Origin: B4-G1 sp964393895
Lineage (GTDB): Bacteria; Chloroflexota; Anaerolineae; B4-G1
Assembly: GCA_964393895.1 (NCBI GenBank)
Contig: CAYMWP010000002.1
Coordinates: 62,001 to 126,000, forward strand
Direction: 5' to 3'
DNA: 64,000 bases
Of this stretch, positions 45,587-56,507 are shown in pieces (within the stretch, counting starts at the first letter, position 1; every line of letters starts with the position of its first letter). The notes beneath the pieces are model-generated. The model saw only the letters and a program-made list of their open reading frames with translations, was not told where the DNA came from and did no database searches. A program made the position numbers and the translations under genes.

Positions 45587-47209
45587 ATGACACTCACAAC
45601 TGGCCAAATGCTACAAGACCGCTACCGTATCGCCTCTCTACTGGGGCAGGGAGGAATGGGCGCAGTCTATCGCGCCTGGGACACGCGTCTAGACATCGCC
45701 GTCGCCCTCAAAGAGATGGTGCCCCAACCGGACTTGGACTCCCAAACTTTGACACAACTGCGTCAGCAGTTTCAACAAGAGGCACAAATCATGGCCCGCC
45801 TGACCCATCCCCACCTGGTGCGAGTCGGTGATTTTTTCCAGGAGAGAGGCAACGCCTATCTGGTGATGGACTTTGTCGAAGGGGAGAACCTGTCACAACT
45901 CATCAAACGAGAGGGAGCACTATCAGAAGAGCAGGTGTTGGAATGGGCGGGGCAGCTTTTGGACGCACTGGCCTACTGCCACAGCCAGGGTATCATTCAC
46001 CGCGACGTGAAGCCGCAGAACGTCATCGTTCGGCCAGACAGACGGGCCGTATTAGTGGACTTTGGCCTGGTCAAGCTGTGGGATCCCAACGATCCCCGCA
46101 CCAAGACCGCGATGCGCGGGATGGGCACGCCGGAGTATGCTCCACCGGAGCAATACGAAGTCAAAGCGGGGCACACCGATGGACGCAGCGACATCTATGG
46201 CCTGGGGGCGACGCTTTACCACACTCTGACCGGCAAGGCGCCGCCGACGGCGACACTGCGCATGGCAGACCCGGAGCAATTCCTGCCGCCGCGACTAGTA
46301 GCACCGGGGGTCAGCAAACAGACCGAGACAGCGTTGATAAAGTCGTTAGAGTTGGTCCGTTCGCAGCGCTGGCAGAGCGCGGCGGAGATGGCACAAGGCC
46401 TGGGACTGTCCATTCGGGCCTGGGGTAAAGAAGTGACTGAGCAAATTGCTCCTCCCTCATCGGGGCGAGGGGGTACGCGCGTGATGGAAAAAAGCGCCCA
46501 GGCCCGGCCTGCCCCTCGTCGTACCGGAATTCCTTTCTGGGGCTGGGCGATAGGGGGACTGGCCGTATTAGCAATGATAGGATTGGCGCTGGGGGTAGGA
46601 GCCGTAATGATCGGGCTGCCGGGCAAATTCGGTCTCTCCCAACCCACTCCGACAGTCGTGGCAACAGTCCCCCTTGCCGTTCCTACGGCAGAGGAAACAA
46701 CCACACCATCCCCATCCCCATCCCCGTCTCCTTCTCCTTCGCCGGCGGCTACAGCGACGCCCACACCCACCGGGCCGCCCACCGATACACCGACGTCGGC
46801 GCCGACAGCCACGCCCACGCCTCGCCCGGTCACGCCGACTCCGGTTCCCGTCGTCCCACCGACCTTGACGGCCCCGAATCAAGGAGGCACGTACGGAAGC
46901 CCCATCACCTTCCAATGGGCCGGTTCGCTGGGAGCAGGCCAGACCTACCAGGTCACGGCCTATCACACCGGAAGCGGCCATACGCTTCAGAGCGGCTTGC
47001 TGACAACCCCAACCTGGACCACCGATCTGCCTGGTGACAAGTTCGGCGAGTGGCGCTGGTATGTCTCGGTGCTCAGAGGCGACAGCGCAGCGGCTACCTC
47101 GTCCGAATGGACATTCTGGTTTGACCCACATCCCGGTGGCAACGGTGATGGCGGCGGTGGTGGTGGTGGTGGTGATGATGGCGGTGAGAATACACCGGCA
47201 CCGCCGTAG
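45587..47209 (+). CDS. PknB-type transmembrane Ser/Thr protein kinase
   Basis: 540 residues. The kinase domain spans about 12-275 with LLGQGGMGAVYRA, VALKEM, IIHRDVKPQN, LVDFGLVKL and GTPEYAPPEQ, all canonical for an active enzyme. A membrane helix is near 318-345. Outside is a Ser/Pro/Thr linker followed by an Ig-like module (TAPNQGGTYGSPITFQW ... GEWRWYVSVLRGD) and a Gly/Asp tail. The 226-base gap upstream and lack of overlap suggest its own promoter. It is the more standard of the two kinases and likely the main phosphodonor for the FHA proteins. Confidence 0.9.
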   Translation: MTLTTGQMLQDRYRIASLLGQGGMGAVYRAWDTRLDIAVALKEMVPQPDLDSQTLTQLRQQFQQEAQIMARLTHPHLVRVGDFFQERGNAYLVMDFVEGENLSQLIKREGALSEEQVLEWAGQLLDALAYCHSQGIIHRDVKPQNVIVRPDRRAVLVDFGLVKLWDPNDPRTKTAMRGMGTPEYAPPEQYEVKAGHTDGRSDIYGLGATLYHTLTGKAPPTATLRMADPEQFLPPRLVAPGVSKQTETALIKSLELVRSQRWQSAAEMAQGLGLSIRAWGKEVTEQIAPPSSGRGGTRVMEKSAQARPAPRRTGIPFWGWAIGGLAVLAMIGLALGVGAVMIGLPGKFGLSQPTPTVVATVPLAVPTAEETTTPSPSPSPSPSPSPAATATPTPTGPPTDTPTSAPTATPTPRPVTPTPVPVVPPTLTAPNQGGTYGSPITFQWAGSLGAGQTYQVTAYHTGSGHTLQSGLLTTPTWTTDLPGDKFGEWRWYVSVLRGDSAAATSSEWTFWFDPHPGGNGDGGGGGGGGDDGGENTPAPP

Positions 47210-47286
47210 GGCAGGTACACCATAGTTTACTTCGTTCTCAACAGGCCAGAATCTTGGATTCTAGTTAGGAACACGAGGAGTAAGAA

Positions 47287-48600
47287 ATGAAAAAGTCCAT
47301 ATTACTTGTCACAGCCGGAATGTTGTTGATCGGCTTAACGTTAGCGCGGAACGCCTTGGGGGCAAAGCCATTGCCTCTGCCAACCAATACACCTGTCCCA
47401 GTAGAAGATGTTCAATCCATCATCAGCCAGGTACCATCGTCGTTGAATGAACAAGATACACCGAACCTAGCACACTCGGGAGACACAGCCGCCGACCAAC
47501 TGATGCAGGGCGACATCCAGATTCGGCAAGCGCTGCTGCAACACGCCGAGGCTATGCGCCAGGCGGGGGTGCGTTTCTCAGCGACGAACTTTGGAACAGA
47601 AATCGCCAGAAGCGTATCACCCCAATCTCCATCAGCAGAGACGTGCCGAAATATGCTCCTGAACTCCCAGATGGACGTCACAGAATTCGGCGACGGAACC
47701 GGTACAATAGATTACTGGACAATCATGGACCAGAAAGTATACTACGACAACGACCCAGAATACTACAATTCGCCGTACCACTCTCTGGTCATGGTAGACG
47801 AGACCGATGGATCGGATACGGTTATCCTTGATGCCGACACAGACCGGGATGCGTTTGGGCAAGGGTTCCAGGCTCCCAGCAATTTGACCTTCCTCCAAAT
47901 CTCGTACAGCAGACGGTATAGCAATGAGAATGACGACGACGATGCCAGTTACGTTTTGTGGACGTTGGACAACGATGGTTACCTGGACGAGATAGTAGAC
48001 CTCTGGTACATTGGCTCAGGAACGGGTTGGGACGATCGCTATTCGGCGCCGCTGTCCACCAGCGGTTTAGCCCAGGCGTCTGGCAAGCCCCTTGCGCTCG
48101 CATTCTACCTGATCAGCGACAGGACGTCCCCAAGCGAGGTCATCTGGTTGGACGACGCACAGGTGGAGTTATGCTACACGACGGGCGCGAACAAGGTCTA
48201 TCTACCTCTCACAATAAGGCAGCCGGCGTGGACGGGTCCTGTTTGCTCACCTTACGAACCGGATTCAGCAACCCAACGCGGAGCTACCAGGATAGATGCT
48301 GTTTGTGATGGCTCATTCAGCGCCACAGACATCAAGGACTACTACTCGCTGACTTTGGATGGCGTGAGGAACATTCGCCTGAGACTGTACGATCTTCCAT
48401 CCGGCACCAACTGGGATGCTATGATTTACGAGGACGCCAGCGATTATCCACTGGCCTGCCACATCGCCACCGTTGGCGACCAGGACAAGTACAAGGATTG
48501 CACCCTGAATGCCAGCAAGAGTTACTTTGTCCTCGTGAGCGCAGGCACAGCGCCAGGCAAAGGCAGCGACACTTATCATATGTCCGTTGAAGAACGATAG
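47287..48600 (+). CDS. Secreted protein with VYLPLTIR motif and PPC-like C-terminal domain
   Basis: 437 residues. Signal peptide at 1-25, then a stretch with PLPTNTPVPVEDV, a mixed middle region and an outer domain around ETCRNMLLNSQMDVTEFGDG ... WLDDAQVELCY, resembling the jelly-roll ending of the protein at 41047. VYLPLTIRQP then leads into a pre-peptidase-like domain (DIKDYYSLTLDGVRNIRLRL ... SYFVLVSAG). No catalytic motif is visible. GAGGAG six bases before the ATG. It may be an outer component or a downstream target of the locus. Confidence 0.7.
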   Translation: MKKSILLVTAGMLLIGLTLARNALGAKPLPLPTNTPVPVEDVQSIISQVPSSLNEQDTPNLAHSGDTAADQLMQGDIQIRQALLQHAEAMRQAGVRFSATNFGTEIARSVSPQSPSAETCRNMLLNSQMDVTEFGDGTGTIDYWTIMDQKVYYDNDPEYYNSPYHSLVMVDETDGSDTVILDADTDRDAFGQGFQAPSNLTFLQISYSRRYSNENDDDDASYVLWTLDNDGYLDEIVDLWYIGSGTGWDDRYSAPLSTSGLAQASGKPLALAFYLISDRTSPSEVIWLDDAQVELCYTTGANKVYLPLTIRQPAWTGPVCSPYEPDSATQRGATRIDAVCDGSFSATDIKDYYSLTLDGVRNIRLRLYDLPSGTNWDAMIYEDASDYPLACHIATVGDQDKYKDCTLNASKSYFVLVSAGTAPGKGSDTYHMSVEER

Positions 48601-49095
48601 ACAGACGGGGTGCGTTCGGTTCGACCAAGAATTGAGAACAGATGGCAGGGAGGTGCAGGCCGGTGCAGCACACCCTGAGCCCGCCATTCCGAGCAGCAGC
48701 GGCACAATCAGCCTAGAGAGCTACACTGCGATGGACGCAGGTCCGGACCCGCCAGGCCACGCCCGGCGAGTACAGCGGTGCTCGTGCAGTTGCCTGCTAC
48801 GACACTTGTGTCCACGAGTGAATCATTATGCCATCCGCTTCCTCTCTCGCCTCGACCGAAGGGATGTACAAGGTCTGACCTTCTCCCCCGACGGAACCGG
48901 CAACGCCGTGCACCGGTGACCAGTGTCCGACGGTATGCTCGTGCGCGTTGGATGGGCGCGTGGCAGCCTCACTCGCTTGTAGTTGGCTTCGTGGCGGAGG
49001 CCCTTTCCCACGCCCACCCGACGGCTGAACCGCAAACCGTCGAGCAACTTCAACAAGGACACAGTATGAACCGACAACGTAGGAAGAACAAGCCT
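48601..49095. other. Region without a supported gene
   Basis: About 495 bases between the secreted protein and the decayed permease. Short open frames exist on both strands but none has a ribosome site and recognisable content together. Possibly eroded sequence. Confidence 0.5.
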
Positions 49096-49584
49096 ATGGA
49101 CACAACGACTTTGATTTTGAGCGCCGTTGCAGTGCTACTGCTGACAATAGCCTTTTCGCGACAGCGTGACTTGCCACTATTGGACTACTAACTGCTGGGC
49201 GTACGCTGTGGCGCAACCTGCCCATATTGCTGCTGGGCTTTGTGATAGCAGGTCTGGTCCAGGTCCTCGTTCCTCAAGAAGTGATCTCGCGCTGGCTGGG
49301 CACCCAGACTGGGGTCAAGGGCGTCTTTATCGCTTGCGTGGCCGGTGGGCTGATGCCTGGCGCGCCATACGCCGTCTTTCCCCTTGCAGCGGTGTTGCAT
49401 CAGTCTGGGGCAGGTCTGGGCGCGGTAGTGGGCTTTCTCTCAGCTTGCGCTATGGTCAGTGTCGCGTCTACCCGTAGAAATCGCCCTGGTTGATCCCAAG
49501 GTAGCCCTCATCCGTTATGGTATTACGTTTGTCGTTCCGCCCATTTCAGGGCTTTTGGCCAACCTCCTTACTGCGCTACTGTGA
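49096..49584 (+). pseudogene. Permease (DUF318/ArsP-like) pseudogene with two frameshifts
   Basis: The frame starts MDTTTLILSAVAVLLL and stops at 49191. The sense resumes in another frame as LLTAGRTLWRNLPILLLGFVIAG, runs through GLMPGAPYAVFPLAAVLHQSG, and after a second shift near 49460 continues as SRLPVEIALVDPKVALIRYG and VVPPISGLLANLL before a stop at 49582. The GLMPGAPYAVFP stretch is typical of DUF318-type permeases. Two shifts in 490 bases mean the gene is broken, unless the sequence has errors. Confidence 0.75.
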
Positions 49585-49684
49585 AGAACGGTGTTTACCT
49601 GTCTCTCGGGAGGTAGGCGTTCAAAAGACGTGGATGAATTGTGAAGGAAACCAAAGAACAGCTGATCGCCGTTTGTGGCCTCGA

Positions 49685-50806
49685 ATGCGCTACCAACTGA
49701 CCATCCCCGCCCGCGTCAATATCCTCGGCAACCCCTCCGACGCCACCGAGGGAGACCACGCCACTATCTCGGCCGCCATTGACACCTACGCCGGAGCCAG
49801 CGTCGAGCCGGCCGAGAGGCTGGCGCTGGAGATGATCACCCCTGAGGGCCAAACTCTGGTCCGCCAGACCTTGCACACCCCCCCACCCTACCCCTACGAC
49901 GGCAAGCTCGACCTGCTGAAGGGAGCCATCAACCGCTTACACACCTACAGCCCTCAACTCCGCCGGCGGATGGCGGAGCGCGGCGGCGTGCGTATCGCCG
50001 CCTGGACCGAGGTGCCGCGCCAATCCGGGCTGGGGGGTTCTTCGTTGCTGGTGCTGTTGGCGCTGGCGGGCCTGCGCGCCCGCTACGAGCTCGACCCGCA
50101 CGTCCACAACGACTATGTGCTGGCCGAACTGTGCCAGCGCGTCGAGGCGCGCGAGCTGGGCATCACGTGCGGCTACGCCGACCGGTACGTGCCCCTCTTT
50201 GGCGGGTTGGCCTACCTGGACTATCGCGGCAAGCTCCACCAGAAACCTCTAGGTGATGAACCCTTTGCCACCTACGAGCGTCTCGACGCCTGGGCGCCAG
50301 ACCTGCCGCTCGTCATCGCCTCCACCGGCATCGCGCGCGATTCGGGCGACGTGCACGGCGTGATGCGCGGTCGCTACCTGGAGGAACAGGCCAGCTATGA
50401 GCGCGGCGCTCCCAAGCCCTTTATGATCGAGGTGATGGAGCGAGTGGGGGCCACCGCCTGGCGCGGCAAGATGGCGCTTTTGCGCGGGGATTGGACCGAG
50501 TTCGGGCGGCTGATGGGAGAAAACCACCGCCTGGTGGACGAGATGATGAACTACTGCGGCCTTTCGGACGGGGCAGGAGCGGCCAACAACACGCTCATCT
50601 CGGCGGCGCTGGAGGCCGGCGCACTGGGGGCCAAACTGACCGGCGCAGGAGGTGGAGGCTCCGTCTTTGCTCTGGCCCAAGCGGGCCGCGAGGAGGAACT
50701 GGTTGACGCACTGCGCGCCGCCGCCGCCGACGTGGGGCTAGAGAGAGCACAAGTGTGGCGAGCACGGGTGGATCGGGACGGCCTGCGGATAGAGATGGCG
50801 GATTGA
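49685..50806 (+). CDS. GHMP kinase family sugar kinase
   Basis: 373 residues. Motif 1 in the N-terminus LTIPARVNILGNPSDATEGDH, motif 2 PRQSGLGGSSLLVLLALAGL near 115 and motif 3 GAKLTGAGGGGSVFALAQAG near 325 define a GHMP kinase, of the galactokinase/glucuronokinase-like type. The substrate is unknown. ATG 49685 fits the family N-terminus; the frame is open 56 codons further upstream across the dead permease, which is not plausible coding sequence. Not obviously part of an operon. Convergent with mreB. Confidence 0.8.
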   Translation: MRYQLTIPARVNILGNPSDATEGDHATISAAIDTYAGASVEPAERLALEMITPEGQTLVRQTLHTPPPYPYDGKLDLLKGAINRLHTYSPQLRRRMAERGGVRIAAWTEVPRQSGLGGSSLLVLLALAGLRARYELDPHVHNDYVLAELCQRVEARELGITCGYADRYVPLFGGLAYLDYRGKLHQKPLGDEPFATYERLDAWAPDLPLVIASTGIARDSGDVHGVMRGRYLEEQASYERGAPKPFMIEVMERVGATAWRGKMALLRGDWTEFGRLMGENHRLVDEMMNYCGLSDGAGAANNTLISAALEAGALGAKLTGAGGGGSVFALAQAGREEELVDALRAAAADVGLERAQVWRARVDRDGLRIEMAD

Positions 50807-50816
50807 CTGGAGCGAA

Positions 50817-50850
50817 GCAAAACGGCGCCAGGGGGCTTGCCCTGACGCCG
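50817..50850 (-). terminator. Terminator of the atp-mreB operon
   Basis: Stem GGCGTCAGGG / CCCTGGCGCC with a 6-base loop, followed on the minus strand by GTTTTGC. It lies between the convergent mreB and GHMP kinase genes and may stop both, though no T-run follows on the plus strand. Confidence 0.65.
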
Positions 50851-50874
50851 TCCGTCCTGTCGGATTCTTCCACG

Positions 50875-51879
50875 CTACAACCCAGGCATGGTGCGTTTGA
50901 GGATCTCGTACTGCTCCAATGCCTGTCCCGCCCCCAAGGCCACGCAAGCGACGGGCGCGTTGGCCGTATAAGTCGGCACCCCCGTCTCGCGCGCGATCAA
51001 CTCGTCTATCTTGCGCAACAGCGCCCCGCCGCCGAGCAAAACCATACCCCGGTCAATGATGTCTGACGATAGTTCCGGCGGTGTCTTTTCCAACACGGAT
51101 CGAATCACCGAGATCACCGCCGCTAGAGGCTCGGTGAGCGCCTCGGTCACTTCCTCGGAATTGACAGTGATGGTGCGCGGCAATCCGGCGACCTGATCCC
51201 GGCCCTGCACCTCCATCGTTAGCTCTTCCTCCAGGGGCAGCGCAGAGCCAATGTTGATCTTGATCGCCTCCGCCGTCGGCTGGCCGATCATCAGGTTGAA
51301 CTTGCGGCGCACATAGGCCGCAATTGCTTCATCCATACGCAGACCGCCGATGCGGATCGAGTTTGCCACCACGATCCCGTTCATGGCAAAGACGGCCGCC
51401 TCCGTCGCGCCCCCACCCAGGTCCACGACCATAGTGCCGGCGGGCGTGCCAATCGGCAAGCCAGCCCCCAGCGCTCCGGCCATAGGCTCCGGTATCAGGT
51501 GCGCCCGGCTGGCGCCCGCCTCCATCGCCGCCTTTCGCACCGCCCGCTTTTCCACGCTCGTCACTCCGTAGGGCACGCTGATCATCACGCGCGGCTTGAA
51601 CAGACCCAATCCCCCGGCAGCCTTGCGAATAAAGTACTCTAACATCCTCCTGGTCACTTGGTAATCCGCAATGACGCCGTCACGCAATGGCCGCACCACC
51701 TCGATTGCGCCGGGCGTGCGGCCGAGCATGGCTTTGGCCTCCTCGCCCACTGCCATGATCTTGTACTCGTCGGCCGAGATAGCAACAACCGATGGTTCCT
51801 GCAGAACGATCCCCCGCCCCCGCACGTTCACCAGTACGTTGACGGTGCCCAGGTCAATCCCCAGTTGCTTTCCAAACAT
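50875..51879 (-). CDS. mreB: Rod shape-determining protein MreB
   Basis: 334 residues. Actin-fold motifs: IDLGTVNVLVNVRGRG (phosphate 1), VVDLGGGATEAAVFA (phosphate 2), IPEPMAGALGAGLPIG and VLLGGGALLRKIDELI (adenosine). Filament-forming protein that directs cell-wall growth. GAGGGG precedes the ATG by seven bases. It follows atpC with only 16 bases between them and is not accompanied by mreC/mreD or rodA, which is unusual. Confidence 0.95.
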   Translation of the reverse strand: MFGKQLGIDLGTVNVLVNVRGRGIVLQEPSVVAISADEYKIMAVGEEAKAMLGRTPGAIEVVRPLRDGVIADYQVTRRMLEYFIRKAAGGLGLFKPRVMISVPYGVTSVEKRAVRKAAMEAGASRAHLIPEPMAGALGAGLPIGTPAGTMVVDLGGGATEAAVFAMNGIVVANSIRIGGLRMDEAIAAYVRRKFNLMIGQPTAEAIKINIGSALPLEEELTMEVQGRDQVAGLPRTITVNSEEVTEALTEPLAAVISVIRSVLEKTPPELSSDIIDRGMVLLGGGALLRKIDELIARETGVPTYTANAPVACVALGAGQALEQYEILKRTMPGL

Positions 51880-51895
51880 TCAGGTTCCCCTCGCC

Positions 51896-52342
51896 CTACT
51901 CGCCATCGCCCGCCCCCGAATACGAAGGGGGAACTGGCCGGCGCCGGCGACGTCGCGCCACCTTGAGCCGCACCCGCGAGCGCCGCAGCGCCAACTCGGT
52001 CAAGCGCCGTTCCTCGGGCGGAGCCTTACTCAGCAACTCTAACGCGCGCTGGCGCGCTGCTTCCGCTCGCGCGGCATCAATCTCGTCGGCCCGCTCGGCT
52101 ACGTCGGCCAGGACGATCACCTCGTCGGGCAAGACGTGCATAAAGCCGCCGTGAATGGCAAAGTAGTACTCCTCCGCCCCTGCCCTGGCGCACAGTTCTC
52201 CCTCTGCCAACTCGGTAATCAACGACGCGTGATGGGGCAGGATGCCCAACTGTCCGTCAACGCCCGGAGCCAGAACAATGTCCGCTTCGCCGCTGTATAG
52301 CTCCCGCTCTGGAGAGACGATGGTCAATTTTAAGCCAGTCAC
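51896..52342 (-). CDS. atpC: ATP synthase F1 subunit epsilon
   Basis: 148 residues. N-terminal beta-sandwich: LKLTIVSPERELYSGEADIVLAPGVDGQLGILPHHASL, then the C-terminal helical hairpin region (DEIDAARAEAARQRAL). The very C-terminus is unusually basic (RRSRVRLKVARRRRRRP). A GTG start at 52342, seven bases after GGGGGG, was chosen; the frame also allows GTG 52348. Regulates and couples rotation in F1. Follows atpD by 13 bases. Confidence 0.9.
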   Translation of the reverse strand: MTGLKLTIVSPERELYSGEADIVLAPGVDGQLGILPHHASLITELAEGELCARAGAEEYYFAIHGGFMHVLPDEVIVLADVAERADEIDAARAEAARQRALELLSKAPPEERRLTELALRRSRVRLKVARRRRRRPVPPSYSGAGDGE

Positions 52343-52355
52343 ACACACCCCCCGA

Positions 52356-53756
52356 CTAGGCCGCCTGCATCTGCCGCGCCTTTTCCACCACCTCGTCAAT
52401 CGTTCCTACGTAACTGAATGCGTCTTCGGGCAGGTCATCGTGCTTGCCTTCCAGAATCTCGCGGAAACCGCGCACCGTGTCGGCGATGGAGACGTAGCGA
52501 CCGGCTTGACCAGTGTACCGCTCGGCGACGAACATCGGCTGGGAGAAGAATTTCTCGACCCGCCGCGCCCGGTGCACGGCCAATTTGTCATCTTCCGAAA
52601 GTTCGTCAATGCCCAGGATGGCGATGATGTCCTGCAGATCCTTGTACCGCTGAAGCACCTCCTGAACCTCACGAGCAGTGTTATAGTGCGCCTCCCCGAC
52701 GATATTCGGGTCGAGAATACGTGAAGAAGAGGTCAGTGGATCCACGGCCGGGTAGATGCCCTTCTCGACGATGGCCCGCTCCAGCGCGATGGTCGCGTCC
52801 AGGTGGGCAAAAGTCGTCACGGGGCCGGGGTCCGAGTAATCGTCGGCCGGCACGTAGACCGCCTGCATCGAGGTGATGGAACCTCGCTTGGTGCTGGTGA
52901 TGCGTTCCTGTAGCTCGCCCATATCAGTGCCCAGCGTGGGCTGGTAGCCGACCGCACTGGGCATACGCCCCAGGAGCGCCGACACTTCCATCCCGGCCAT
53001 CACAAAGCGGTAGATATTGTCTATGAACAGGAGCACATCCCTGCCCTGGTCGCGGAAGTACTCGGCCTGGGTCACGCCCGTCAGCCCGACGCGGAAGCGC
53101 ACGCCCGGCGGCTCGTTCATCTGCCCAAAAACCATCACCGTCCGATCAATCACGCCCATCTCACTCAGCGTGTGGTAGAACTCGGTACCCTCACGGCTGC
53201 GCTCCCCTACACCGGCAAAGACAGAGACACCTTCGTGGTACTCGGCCATCGTGTACATCAGTTCGGTGACGATGATGGTCTTGCCGACGCCGGCTCCGCC
53301 AAAGACACCCGTCTTTCCGCCTCGGGTGAAGGGGGCCACCAGGTCAATCACCTTCAGGCCGGTCTCGTGAAACACGCTCTGGGTGGATTGCTCCTCGAAG
53401 GAAGGAGCCAGGCGGTGGATGGGGGAATACTCGGCCGCTTCTACCGCTCCTTGGCCGTCAATCGGCTGGCCCAGGGCATTGAACAAGCGACCCAGAGTGC
53501 TCTCTCCAACCGGCACAGAGATAGGTTGCCCGGTATTGACGACGGACATTCCGCGCTGCAACCCATCGGTAGTGTCCATAGCCACGCAGCGCACCCAGTT
53601 ATTGGGCAATTGCTGCTCCACCTCTAGTACCATTTTCCGCCCATCAACGGGCACCTCGAGGGCAGTGTAAATTTCTGGCAAATGCTCCGGTGGAAACACC
53701 ACGTCCACCACAGCGCCTTTGATCTGTACAATTCGACCTGTTGCTGTGCTGCTCAT
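52356..53756 (-). CDS. atpD: ATP synthase F1 subunit beta
   Basis: 466 residues. P-loop GGAGVGKTIIVTEL, then GERSREGTEFYHTL, DVLLFIDNIYRF and AVYVPADDYSDPGP of the catalytic subunit. The C-terminal part has DELSEDDKLAVHRARR and the usual FxSQPMFVAE. Catalytic nucleotide sites of F1. AGGAG about ten bases before the ATG. It lies between atpG and atpC in the standard order. Confidence 0.98.
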   Translation of the reverse strand: MSSTATGRIVQIKGAVVDVVFPPEHLPEIYTALEVPVDGRKMVLEVEQQLPNNWVRCVAMDTTDGLQRGMSVVNTGQPISVPVGESTLGRLFNALGQPIDGQGAVEAAEYSPIHRLAPSFEEQSTQSVFHETGLKVIDLVAPFTRGGKTGVFGGAGVGKTIIVTELMYTMAEYHEGVSVFAGVGERSREGTEFYHTLSEMGVIDRTVMVFGQMNEPPGVRFRVGLTGVTQAEYFRDQGRDVLLFIDNIYRFVMAGMEVSALLGRMPSAVGYQPTLGTDMGELQERITSTKRGSITSMQAVYVPADDYSDPGPVTTFAHLDATIALERAIVEKGIYPAVDPLTSSSRILDPNIVGEAHYNTAREVQEVLQRYKDLQDIIAILGIDELSEDDKLAVHRARRVEKFFSQPMFVAERYTGQAGRYVSIADTVRGFREILEGKHDDLPEDAFSYVGTIDEVVEKARQMQAA

Positions 53757-53809
53757 AGGATTCGTTCTCCTGATTCTCTATTCCTTCCCTCTATCAACGG
53801 CCTCAACAC

Positions 53810-54719
53810 CTATGCAGCCCTGGCCAGCGCCTGCTCCAACGCCTCCGCTCCACCCGCAATGTCCAACAATTCACGGGTGATGGCCCGCTGGCGAGCCTTG
53901 TTGTAAACCAGGGTCAGGTCATCAACCAACCCGGCTGCGTTCTCGGTCGCGTTGCGCATGGCGACCATGCGGGCCGCGAACTCGCTGGCGTGCGCCTCCA
54001 GTGCCGCCTGGTAAACCTGCAGCTCGGTAAAGCGGGGCAGGATCGCGTCCAGGACGGTGGAGGCGTCAGGCTCGTAGATGTACTCTGTAACTTGCGCCGG
54101 GCGCACGTCCACCAGGTACTCTCGCATCGCCTGCTCACCCTCGAGGGGTGAGGCAAAGTCAGTGGGGCAAAGAGGAAGCAACCTTTGAACAACGGGGCGC
54201 TGCACCAGCATGTTGACAAAGTCGGTGCGGGACAGATAGACTTCGTCCACTCGCTCTTCCAAGAACTCGTCAATAGCAGTACGGGCGATGGCAGAGACGT
54301 CGGCCAGGCCTGGCACCGCCGGCAGGTCGTGAAACTCGGCCATGATCTCTGCGCCCGCGCGCCACAGCATATCCCGGCCGCGGCGCCCAACGGTGATATA
54401 GCAGGCTGGCAACCCCCGTCTGGCGACAAAATCCTGGGCAGCCCGCGTGACGTTTTGGTTGTACGCCCCACACAGTCCCCGGTCGCCGGCCACGAGAACG
54501 ACCAGGATGCGCTGCACCTCTGTCCTACGCGCCAACAAAGGGTGCAAGCTCTCATCCGTGGCTGTGCCCAGGTTGACGATGACTTCCCAAGCCGCACTGG
54601 CGTAAGGGCGCGTCGCCAGAGCAGCCACCTGCGCCTTGCGCACATTCGAGGCAGCGACGGCCTGCAACGCCCGCGTCACCTGCCCCAGATTACGGACGGA
54701 TTGGATGCGCCGGCGAATC

Positions 54720-54736
<17 letters not shown>
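53810..54736 (-). CDS. atpG: ATP synthase F1 subunit gamma
   Basis: 308 residues. N-terminal helix ATAREIRRRIQSVRNLGQVTRAL, middle GDRGLCGAYNQNVTR and C-terminal helix ARMVAMRNATENAAGLVDDLTLVYNKARQ, the central shaft of F1. A GTG at 54736 with GAGGAG seven bases upstream starts it, overlapping atpA by 17 bases. Order atpA-atpG-atpD-atpC is standard. Confidence 0.95.
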
Positions 54737-56279
<1,543 letters not shown>

Positions 56280-56339
56280 AGTCTACCTCTCATTGTATAG
56301 CACAAGCCTAATCGCTGCTAGCGAGAACACAACTTTAGA

Positions 56340-56368
56340 ATGATACACGATTTTGAAAAATTTGTCCA
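56340..56368 (-). promoter_or_regulatory. Sigma-70-like promoter of atpAGDC-mreB
   Basis: On the minus strand TGGACA, 17 bases, TATCAT, about 60 bases before the atpA start. A second, closer TATACAAT lies in the leader. Confidence 0.6.
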
Positions 56369-56430
56369 GTGGATAACATCTTGGTGATTACCCACAAGTA
56401 TGCAGGTTTCTATTCGAGGTGATCGTTTTT

Positions 56431-56507
56431 TCACCACAGAGGCACGGAGGACGCTGAGATAGGACATTTTTGTGTTTTCTCTGTGCTCTCTGTGTCTCTG
56501 TGGTGAG
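56431..56507. repeat. Interspersed palindromic repeat (CACAGAG type)
   Basis: Left arm TCACCACAGAGGCACGGAG and right arm, read as its complement, TCACCACAGAGACACAGAG, with about 22 of 28 positions matching and a central loop of 20-odd bases. Repeats built on CACAGAG..CACAGAG occur widely in Chloroflexota and other genomes as non-coding hairpin elements, from general knowledge. Confidence 0.7.

Noticed and set aside
33492..48600. Type VI secretion or Ter tellurite-resistance locus
   Set aside because: No Tss, TerD/TerC/TerB or MoxR-like genes are present; only the shared phosphosignalling domains are.
48778..49191. 137-codon plus-strand frame leading into the permease pseudogene
   Set aside because: Only its last 31 codons (from 49096) resemble the permease; the remainder has no recognisable content or ribosome site.
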